Shown in pieces: positions 1 to 5,726 of a DNA stretch of 45,929 nt. The stretch comes from a virus, in the IMG/VR virus record IMGVR_UViG_3300045918_000389, positions 1-45,929 of that record. One strand, written 5' to 3'. The notes under the pieces are model-generated. The model ran no database searches, was not told the DNA's origin, and was given only the letters and a program-made list of their open reading frames with translations. The position numbers and the translations under genes were made by a program. Numbering within the stretch: the stretch's first letter is position 1; the number at the start of each line of letters is the position of its first letter.

Positions 1-91
1 GCACCAGGCTGACCGTGCTGAGATTGCCTGGCTGCTGGCCAAGACGGAGCGGCGCGTGCGTGGGAAGCGGCGGGGTGTGCGCCATGTGTGA
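1..91 (+). CDS. 3' end of small membrane protein (partial, continues from 45675)
   Basis: These bases repeat 45803-45893 and encode the charged C-terminal tail of the 72-residue membrane protein described at 45675-45893. The reading frame enters from the left edge and stops at TGA 89-91. The gene is only split by the choice of contig ends; it is not truncated in the circular molecule. Confidence 0.75.
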   Translation, partial: HQADRAEIAWLLAKTERRVRGKRRGVRHV

Positions 92-127
92 CCAGGTGTA
101 CCGCATTGGCGACCTGCGCAAGAAGGT
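1..127. repeat. Terminal direct repeat, left copy
   Basis: Bases 1-127 are identical to 45803-45929. A 127-base overlap matches a common assembler k-mer length, so it most likely marks a circular contig (45,802 unique bp), not a biological terminal repeat. It contains the 3' end of the membrane-peptide gene that starts at 45675 (its stop TGA is at 89-91) and the start of the gene at 84. Confidence 0.93.
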
Positions 128-323
128 GGTGGACGCGCTGCGCAAGCGCAATGCGCCAACCACCAGTGGCGCCCTGTGTGTGGAGCTGGGCCTGCCGCTG
201 TGGGCGGTTGCCGCCGGGCTGGATGCGGCCGCAGTGGCGGGGATGGTGGACTTTTCTTCGCCGCTGGGGTACCGGGCTGTGCCGGTGGGTGGGGTGGCCG
301 GTGTCTGCGGGGGCAAGCGATGA
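84..323 (+). CDS. Small early-operon protein, unknown function
   Basis: An ATG at 84 opens a 79-residue frame that overlaps the stop of the preceding membrane-peptide gene (TGA 89-91) and ends in an ATGA overlap with the HNH gene at 320. The N-terminal half is basic (several Lys/Arg pairs near residues 8-20) and the middle is predicted helical, with a spacing that would suit a small winged-helix fold, but no family is recognised. Position in a tightly packed early operon is the main support that it is expressed. It is repeated in part at 45886-45929 because of the contig overlap. Confidence 0.6.
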   Translation: MCDQVYRIGDLRKKVVDALRKRNAPTTSGALCVELGLPLWAVAAGLDAAAVAGMVDFSSPLGYRAVPVGGVAGVCGGKR

Positions 324-1018
324 CGAAGAGCCGCCACATCATTGCGCCCAAGGCGCCATGGAGCCCGGAGCGCGAGGCGTTGATGCGGGAGTTTTACCCC
401 CATGTTCCCGCGCTGGAGATTGCCAAGGCGCTGGGGGTGTCGAAGCCTCAGGTGTACCGCAGGGCGCGTGCGTTGGGCTTGGTCAAGAGCGAGGCCTTTT
501 TGCAGAGCGAGCTGAGCGGGCGGGTGCAGCGGGGCAAGCAACACCCGGGCATCGTGGGAAACCAGTTCAAGCCCGGCCTGGTGCCCTGGAACAAGGGCAA
601 GCACGTGGTAGCCGGTGGGCGCAGCGCGGAGACGCGTTTTAAGACCGGCGACCGGCCCGTGAACTGGATGCCGCTGGGTGCTGTGCGGGTGAATTACTAC
701 GGTGTGCTGGAGCGCAAGGTGCGCGAGGGCAACAACGGCGGAAAGAACTGGGAGGGGGTGCACCGCCTGGTTTGGAAGGAGCACCACGGCCCGATTCCTC
801 GGGGGCATATGGTGGCCTTTAAGGGCGGCAAGCCGCTCACGAAGCTCGAAGAGATTACCCCCGACGCACTGGAGTGCATCAGCCACGCCGAGAACCTGCG
901 GCGCAACGGCATTTGGACCAAGTCCCCCGAACTGGCGCAGCTGTACCAGCTGAAGGGGCAAATCAACCGGCAAGTAAACCGAATCAAAAAGGAAAAGCAA
1001 TGCCTGGATTGCACATAG
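320..1018 (+). CDS. HNH homing-type endonuclease
   Basis: The 232-residue product has a basic helix-turn-helix-like N-terminus (roughly residues 14-50, with an EIAKALGVSKPQVYRRARAL motif) followed by an HNH-type region. The stretch HRLVWKEHHGPIPRGH near residues 147-162, then a Val-x-Phe-x-Gly-Gly segment and the SHAENLRRN ending, is the signature of phage HNH_3-type nucleases. These enzymes nick or cut double-stranded DNA at long sites and often act as free-standing homing endonucleases. The first His of the usual pair after PxGH is replaced by Ala-Phe, as in a known prophage subgroup. Start chosen at ATG 320 because it overlaps the previous stop (ATGA). Confidence 0.82.
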   Translation: MTKSRHIIAPKAPWSPEREALMREFYPHVPALEIAKALGVSKPQVYRRARALGLVKSEAFLQSELSGRVQRGKQHPGIVGNQFKPGLVPWNKGKHVVAGGRSAETRFKTGDRPVNWMPLGAVRVNYYGVLERKVREGNNGGKNWEGVHRLVWKEHHGPIPRGHMVAFKGGKPLTKLEEITPDALECISHAENLRRNGIWTKSPELAQLYQLKGQINRQVNRIKKEKQCLDCT

Positions 1019-1293
1019 ACGGCGTGCGTAGCGCGCTGATGGACACGCTGCGCGACCTGCGCGATCGCGACCACCCGATGGACCTAGAGCGCGCCAAGAC
1101 GGTGGCCACGGTGGCCAGTGTGTTGGTGGACACGGCGAAGGTGGAGAACGAGTTTTTGAAGATTACCGGGGAGTCGCAGTCGTCGTTTCTGGCGCCATCG
1201 ATGGACGGCGCACCGCCGCGGATCCCGCACACCGATGGACCGAGCGCGCACCAGCCTTTCCCCGTGAGCGCACAGCACCGGCTGGTGGGGTAG
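1000..1293 (+). CDS. Small phage protein with helical N-terminus
   Basis: This 97-residue product starts at ATG 1000 behind an AAAAAGGA ribosome-binding site inside the tail of the HNH gene. The first 60 residues are rich in Leu, Asp and Arg with regular helical spacing (LMDTLRDLRDRDHPMDLERA) and resemble a small protein common in lambdoid-type early operons. The C-terminal third is Pro/Ser-rich and probably disordered. No function is known. It overlaps the HNH gene by 19 bp and sits directly before the DUF4406 gene. Confidence 0.65.
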   Translation: MPGLHIDGVRSALMDTLRDLRDRDHPMDLERAKTVATVASVLVDTAKVENEFLKITGESQSSFLAPSMDGAPPRIPHTDGPSAHQPFPVSAQHRLVG

Positions 1294-1302
1294 GGCCTGG
1301 CC

Positions 1303-1647
1303 ATGAAGATTTATCTAGCCGGGCCTATGACGGGGTTGCCCGATTTCAACTACCCCGCGTTTCACGCCGCAGCGGCCAAGTTGCGGGCAATGGGGCACGA
1401 GGTGTTGAACCCTGCCGAGAACCCCACGCCACCGTGCGGTACCTGGCAGGCCTATATGCGCATGGCGCTGGCGCAGCTGGTTCAGTGCGAGGGCATTGCG
1501 TTGCTGCCGGGCTGGGTGGATAGCCGGGGCGCGCTGATCGAGCGCAAGTTGGCCCAGGTGCTGGGTATGCGGGTTTTTACAGCGGCTGACCTGGAAGGGC
1601 TGGCCGTGGAGTCGACACATTTCAAATTGATTGGGCTTTCTTTATGA
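1303..1647 (+). CDS. DUF4406 family (nucleoside 2-deoxyribosyltransferase-like) protein
   Basis: The 114-residue product opens with MKIYLAGPMTG, followed by a Tyr-Pro-Ala-Phe segment, LNPAE near residue 40 and ALLPGW near residue 66. These are the hallmarks of DUF4406, a Rossmann-like family related to nucleoside 2-deoxyribosyltransferases that is frequent in phage early operons. Family relatives are thought to act on nucleotides or modified bases, but substrate and activity are unproven here. Stop overlaps the next start (ATGA at 1644). Confidence 0.85.
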   Translation: MKIYLAGPMTGLPDFNYPAFHAAAAKLRAMGHEVLNPAENPTPPCGTWQAYMRMALAQLVQCEGIALLPGWVDSRGALIERKLAQVLGMRVFTAADLEGLAVESTHFKLIGLSL

Positions 1648-1862
1648 CAACTGAAAAATTGGCCTTCTACAAGGTGCAGCTGCACCGCCTTGGAGGGAAG
1701 ACGAAGGGCTGCGTTACGGTGCAGGCCCGCAGTGAACAGCATGCCGGGCGCGTGGCTGTGGAGCAGACGATTGAGGTGAGTTTCCCCAAGTCGAAGAAGG
1801 CGGACTGGGTGGTGGACTCGGTGTTGGTGGTGGCTGAGGTTGGGGAGGTGGCCAGCGTATGA
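1644..1862 (+). CDS. Small protein, unknown function
   Basis: A 72-residue frame linked to both neighbours by ATGA overlaps (1644 and 1859). It alternates short beta-like stretches (FYKVQLHRL, GCVTVQA, DSVLVVAEV) with a helical middle, suggesting a compact alpha/beta fold. No family is recognised. Support is translational coupling and typical codon use. Confidence 0.6.
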   Translation: MTTEKLAFYKVQLHRLGGKTKGCVTVQARSEQHAGRVAVEQTIEVSFPKSKKADWVVDSVLVVAEVGEVASV

Positions 1863-2167
1863 CTATCCACTCACAAAGCAAAGTCGATGCGCCGATCTCA
1901 GTGGCAGCACTGCTCGCGGCAATGACCACCAAAGCCGCCAAGCGCAATCCGCAAATTGCGGTGGCCGCCTGGAACAACGCGGTGTCTGTGGGCACCTGGG
2001 TTGAGTACCGAAGTGTGATCGGGGTATCAGAGCCTAAGCGCTTCAAGACGCAAACCCCTGCGCAGATGGTCTGTGGGCCCAAGGCCGTGGTGTGGCTTGA
2101 GGGTAAGAGCGGGTGCGTGCTTTGCACCCATTGCACGCCGGTGGTTGAGGAAGGCGGTGCAGCTTGA
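1859..2167 (+). CDS. Hypothetical early protein
   Basis: The 102-residue product is coupled to the gene before it (ATGA) and its stop TGA overlaps the TTG start of the next gene at 2164. It has two close Cys residues near the end (CVLCTHC) that could bind a metal but form no recognisable motif. Function unknown. Confidence 0.6.
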   Translation: MTIHSQSKVDAPISVAALLAAMTTKAAKRNPQIAVAAWNNAVSVGTWVEYRSVIGVSEPKRFKTQTPAQMVCGPKAVVWLEGKSGCVLCTHCTPVVEEGGAA

Positions 2168-2826
2168 TCAACTACCAAAAATTCTGCGCCGTGGGTGAAT
2201 ACCGGGGCTACCTGAACGCGCCATTCAAGATCGAGGGCGACCCCAGGACTATTTATTGCAACGGGTATCTGCTGGTGGCTGTGGCGGACGATGCCAGCAC
2301 CGCGCCGGTAGTTGGTGAGGAGCTGACTCCGGTTGCGCGAGAAAACTTCGTCAGAAAGCTGGCCTACAAGCCCGAAGCTGATGCCCCGCGCTTCCCAGGC
2401 AGTTCGCTGATTTTCCCGTCGCAAGTTGTTTGCAAAGTCTGCGCCGGCGTGGGCGTGGTGCACGCGGTGGCGTGCGAAGACTGCGATGGCACAGGCGAAG
2501 TTGAGTCCGGGCGGCACACCTACAACTGCAAAGAATGCCACGGTAGCGGTGTGTGGCTGTGCAAGTATGCGAGGTCTGATAGCAAGCCCCGTACATGCAG
2601 CGACTGCCGTGGTTGCGGCAAGGTGTTCACCGGCAGCGCCATGCTTATTGGCGGCGCAAACTTCACGGCTGAGCTGGTCAGCATGCTGATGGAGCTGCCC
2701 AACGTGCACTACACCTTGGCGCCTTTAACTAATGAGCAAATTGCAGCGCGGGGCGGTAGCTGTGCGGCAGACGCCTATTTTGAGTTTGATGGCGGTACCG
2801 GCTATTTGATGGGGAGGGTTTGGTGA
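2164..2826 (+). CDS. DnaJ-type cysteine-rich zinc-ring protein
   Basis: About residues 89-160 of this 220-residue protein hold four CxxCxGxG-like repeats (CKVCAGVG, CEDCDGTG, CKECHGSG, CSDCRGCG), the pattern of the DnaJ zinc-binding central domain, which binds two zinc ions. There is no J domain in this protein; a separate HPD-containing J-domain protein is encoded at 4688. The start is a TTG at 2164: it overlaps the previous stop (TTGA), is preceded by GAGGAAGGCGG, and no in-frame ATG lies upstream of the zinc ring. The flanks are unlike known DnaJ proteins, so function is open. Confidence 0.75.
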   Translation: MINYQKFCAVGEYRGYLNAPFKIEGDPRTIYCNGYLLVAVADDASTAPVVGEELTPVARENFVRKLAYKPEADAPRFPGSSLIFPSQVVCKVCAGVGVVHAVACEDCDGTGEVESGRHTYNCKECHGSGVWLCKYARSDSKPRTCSDCRGCGKVFTGSAMLIGGANFTAELVSMLMELPNVHYTLAPLTNEQIAARGGSCAADAYFEFDGGTGYLMGRVW

Positions 2827-2999
2827 TGGCGTATCACTTGCCCAACTCATCAAAAGGCACCTTCATGCCCAGCCCGCGCCCCGGCGCCGCTGCGGCCTTG
2901 CAGGTGCCCAGCCTGGCCAACGGCAAGCGCACCCCCTACAAACCGCCAGTAGCCCAGTGCGTGGGGCTGAACCGGGGATCGACGGGGTTGGCGGAATGA
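2826..2999 (+). CDS. Small basic protein, 57 aa, unknown function
   Basis: An ATG at 2826 overlaps the stop of the zinc-ring gene (TGATG), and the frame runs 57 codons to TGA 2997-2999, which overlaps the next ATG at 2996. This exact fit between neighbours is the main support. The product is rich in Pro, Gly, Ala and Lys (GTFMPSPRPGAAA, NGKRTPYKPP), so it is probably largely unstructured or a small nucleic-acid or partner-binding peptide. Confidence 0.62.
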   Translation: MAYHLPNSSKGTFMPSPRPGAAAALQVPSLANGKRTPYKPPVAQCVGLNRGSTGLAE

Positions 3000-3313
3000 A
3001 GAAATTTTCATTCATCCCTGCGGGGCAAAAAGAATTCAACAAGCACGTTGCAGCTTGTGCAGAGCTGATCCGGCCAGAGCTGAAGCTCTGCACCCTGCAG
3101 GTGAATGTCGGTACCGGCGCCTGGCGGTCGGTTATGGACTTTGAGGTGGAAGACTCGGACGAGGTGATGGACCTGGCTGAAAAGCTCTTCGAGTGGGGCT
3201 ACACCGCCAGCACCAAAGGCATCCGGCTGCGCATCATGAAGCCGGGAGACACCGCGCCGCTGATGAACTGGAGTGAGAACGAGGGCTGGAAGGAATGGAG
3301 GGGCGCGGCGTGA
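2996..3313 (+). CDS. Hypothetical protein before DUF5131 gene
   Basis: The 105-residue product starts at ATG 2996 and ends in a GTGA overlap with the DUF5131 gene. Acidic and basic blocks alternate (VEDSDEVMDLAEKLFEWGY) in a likely alpha/beta fold. No family recognised. Translational coupling suggests it is made with the DUF5131 and ASCH-like proteins. Confidence 0.6.
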   Translation: MKKFSFIPAGQKEFNKHVAACAELIRPELKLCTLQVNVGTGAWRSVMDFEVEDSDEVMDLAEKLFEWGYTASTKGIRLRIMKPGDTAPLMNWSENEGWKEWRGAA

Positions 3314-4326
3314 GCGAGAACACCAAAATCGAATGGGCGACGCACACTTTCAACCCGTGGGAGGGTTGCCAGAAAGTAGGCCCAGGCTGCGACAACTGCT
3401 ATGCGGAGGCGCGCAATCGGCGCTTTGGCGGTGGTGTGGCGGTCAACTGGGGGCCAGGTGCACCGCGGCGCATCACCAGCGCCGCCAACTGGGCGAAGCC
3501 GCTGGCTTGGGAGAAAAACCACCAGGCCTTTTTTGAAGAGCATGGTCACCGGCAGCGGGTGTTCTGTGCGAGCCTCGCAGACTGGGCCGATCCTGCTGTG
3601 CCACCTGCCTGGCGCGGTGCTTTGGCAACGGTCATTGTGGCAACGCCCAACCTGATTTGGCTGTTGTTGACCAAGCGCATTGGCAACGCCAAGGCCATGC
3701 TCGCGAAGATGTTCCCGGAAGGGATGCCGCCCAACGTCTGGATCGGCGCCACGATCTGCAACCAAGCAGAGGCTGACCGCGACATTCCGAAGCTGCTGGA
3801 GGTGCCTGCGGCCAAGCGGTTTTTGAGCGTGGAGCCGCTGTTAGGGCCGGTGGATCTGGCCCAGCTGCTGTACCGCCCTTGCCGCAGCTTTCACATGGCG
3901 GGTGTGGACCCCGAAACTGGCGCGATTGAGTGTTGCAAGGCCTGCGACTACACCGGCATCGGCGAGGACCTTGCACTTGACTGGGTAATCGTCGGCGGCG
4001 AAAGCGGCCCAGGCGCGCGGCCTATGCACCCCGACTGGGCCCGAAGCCTGCGCGATCAGTGTGTGGCTGCGGGCGTTCCGTTTTTCTTTAAGCAGTGGGG
4101 AGAGTGGCTTCCCCGCATGGCTGTGCATCACACATTCCAGGACGGTAAATCCCTTGCGGATATCGACCCAAATCAAGAATGGGGCCTAAGACGCCTGACG
4201 CTTGCCGGAGGCTCCGGGCCGATCATGCCATTTGCAACCAATGGCGATGCGTACTTGCAAAACGTGGGCAAGAAGATGGCTGGCCGCCTGCTCGATGGCC
4301 GCACCTGGGACGAGGTGCCGTCGTGA
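3310..4326 (+). CDS. DUF5131 family protein (phage Gp37/Gp68), radical-SAM-like cysteine motif
   Basis: The 338-residue product begins SENTKIEWATHTFNPWEGC and carries Cys20, Cys27 and Cys30 in a CX6CX2C arrangement typical of the phage Gp37/Gp68 family (PF07505). The family is distantly radical-SAM-like and often sits in defence or DNA-modification islands and phages; its chemistry is not established. Later motifs FLSVEPLLGPV (about residue 175), VIVGGESGPGARPMHPDW and FFFKQWGEW are characteristic of the family and confirm it is full length. The GTG at 3310 is preferred to the ATG at 3295 because it overlaps the previous stop, follows GGAGGGG, and gives the family-standard N-terminus. Confidence 0.9.
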   Translation: MSENTKIEWATHTFNPWEGCQKVGPGCDNCYAEARNRRFGGGVAVNWGPGAPRRITSAANWAKPLAWEKNHQAFFEEHGHRQRVFCASLADWADPAVPPAWRGALATVIVATPNLIWLLLTKRIGNAKAMLAKMFPEGMPPNVWIGATICNQAEADRDIPKLLEVPAAKRFLSVEPLLGPVDLAQLLYRPCRSFHMAGVDPETGAIECCKACDYTGIGEDLALDWVIVGGESGPGARPMHPDWARSLRDQCVAAGVPFFFKQWGEWLPRMAVHHTFQDGKSLADIDPNQEWGLRRLTLAGGSGPIMPFATNGDAYLQNVGKKMAGRLLDGRTWDEVPS

Positions 4327-4691
4327 GAAATATGTCCTTTGCCCTCACCACCAGCCAGGTGCTAGACAAATCCAAGGACGTGACGCGCCGCCTGGGTTGG
4401 CTGAATCTGAAGCCCGGCGATCTGATCCAGCCCGTAAAAAAGTGCATGGGCTTGAAGCCTGGCGAGAAGGTGGAAAAGCTGCGTCGCCCGGTGCGTGTGG
4501 TGAGCGTGCGCCGGGAGCGCCTGGACGAGATGACGTCGCGCTTGCATTACGGGATTGACGAGTGCCGGCGCGAGGGCTTTCCGCGCATGTTGCCCACCGA
4601 TTTTGTTGCCATGTTCTGCAGCAGCCACAAGGGTTGCAAGCCTGACAGCGTGGTGACGCGAATTGAATTTATCTACGAGGTGACACCATGA
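4323..4691 (+). CDS. ASCH/PUA-like domain protein
   Basis: The 122-residue product has an N-terminal segment SKDVTRRLGWLNLKPGDLIQ followed by a basic stretch, PVRVVSVRRERL and a C-terminal RIEFIYEV strand. This is the layout of a phage ASCH-like (PUA-fold, putative RNA- or modified-nucleotide-binding) protein that often follows DUF5131. GTG 4323 overlaps the preceding stop and has GAGG eight bases upstream; ATG 4332 is a possible later start. It couples to the next gene by ATGA. Confidence 0.72.
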   Translation: MRNMSFALTTSQVLDKSKDVTRRLGWLNLKPGDLIQPVKKCMGLKPGEKVEKLRRPVRVVSVRRERLDEMTSRLHYGIDECRREGFPRMLPTDFVAMFCSSHKGCKPDSVVTRIEFIYEVTP

Positions 4692-5287
4692 AAACAGAAC
4701 GTCAGTACCCGCTGCAGTGGCCCGAGGGCTGGCAGCGGACCCAGAGCCCTGGCAAGTCGCAGTTCAGCACTGGCCTGGAGAAGGCCACACGGGGTTTGCT
4801 TGATGAGATCCGCAAGCTCGGCGGCACGCTGCCGGTGATCAGCAGCAACGGGCAGTACCGCAGCGATGGGATGCCCTATGCCAGGCAGAGTTACATCGCG
4901 GACTCGGGTGTGGCGGTTTATTTCCAGCGCGACGGCAAGCCGATGGTTTTTGCCTGCGACAGCTACTGGACGTTGCAGGACAACATTCACGCCATTGCCA
5001 AGACGATTGAGGCGCTGCGTGCCATTGAGCGGCATGGTTCGAGCAACATGATGGAGCGGGCTTTTACCGGCTTTGCCGCTCTGCCAGCACCGATTCAGGC
5101 GGGCGTGAAGCGGCCCTGGCGCGATGTGCTGGAGTATGGCAACGAGCCAGCGAATGAGGGGCGCATTTGCCGCCACTACCGGATATTGGCCAAGGGGCTG
5201 CACCCGGACCGCCAGGGCGGTGATGCCAACAAGATGGCTGAGCTGAATGTGGCCAGGGATGAGGCGCTTGTGGAGTGTGGGCGATGA
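4688..5287 (+). CDS. J-domain-like protein with C-terminal HPD motif
   Basis: The last 30 residues of this 199-residue protein read as a partial J domain: helix, then LHPDRQGGDANKMAELNVA, with HPD at residues 172-174. HPD is the site by which J proteins stimulate Hsp70/DnaK ATPase. The N-terminal 150 residues contain a beta-rich block (YIADSGVAVYFQRDGKPMVF) seen in other phage proteins and no zinc ring. It may recruit host DnaK to the replication complex, as lambda replication requires host DnaJ/DnaK; that role is inferred. The separate zinc-ring protein at 2164 could be a partner. Confidence 0.75.
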   Translation: MKTERQYPLQWPEGWQRTQSPGKSQFSTGLEKATRGLLDEIRKLGGTLPVISSNGQYRSDGMPYARQSYIADSGVAVYFQRDGKPMVFACDSYWTLQDNIHAIAKTIEALRAIERHGSSNMMERAFTGFAALPAPIQAGVKRPWRDVLEYGNEPANEGRICRHYRILAKGLHPDRQGGDANKMAELNVARDEALVECGR

Positions 5288-5667
5288 GTGGCGTGACCGC
5301 ATCCCCATTCCCCCACATGGTGTGCAGCTTGACGCTGCAGCCTGCCAGCAACTGGAAGCCCGCGCAGCAGGAGCCTGAACCGGCAGGCCTGAGCCGCACG
5401 GAGCGGATCCGGCGGCTGCTGCGGTCGGCCAGGCGCCCAGTTACTGCTGAGGAAATTGCTTTTGACATGGCGGAGCACTTTCCCAACTTCGGTAGCCACC
5501 TGGTGTGGCTGCTGCTGAAGTACGACATGGCCAAGGGCAGGGTGCTGCTAGACGGTGGCCTGTATCGCTGGAACGCTGAGTTCGACACCGCCGAGGCGCA
5601 AGCCATTCGCGCCGCTGAGAAGCTGCTGCGCCAGCACGGTTACCGGCTGAAGCCTCCCGCCCGCTAG
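5284..5667 (+). CDS. Probable winged-helix early protein
   Basis: ATG 5284 overlaps the previous stop. The 127-residue product has a Pro-rich N-terminus and a middle segment (residues about 42-98) of helices ending in GRVLLDGGLYRWN, which has the helix-helix-beta-wing order of a winged-helix DNA-binding domain. No specific family is recognised. It is the last gene before the primase and may be a replication or regulatory accessory protein. Confidence 0.6.
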   Translation: MSGVTASPFPHMVCSLTLQPASNWKPAQQEPEPAGLSRTERIRRLLRSARRPVTAEEIAFDMAEHFPNFGSHLVWLLLKYDMAKGRVLLDGGLYRWNAEFDTAEAQAIRAAEKLLRQHGYRLKPPAR

Positions 5668-5680
5668 CCCCCCGACCCCC

Positions 5681-5700
5681 GCCCACTTTGTACGGTGGGC
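5681..5700 (+). promoter_or_regulatory. Inverted repeat before the primase gene
   Basis: GCCCAC (5681-5686) and GTGGGC (5695-5700) form a perfect 6-bp stem with an 8-base loop between the gene ending at 5667 and the primase. No T-run follows, so it is not a classical terminator; it could attenuate readthrough or bind a protein. Confidence 0.45.
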
Positions 5701-5726
5701 CATTCCCGTCAATCACAACAACAACT

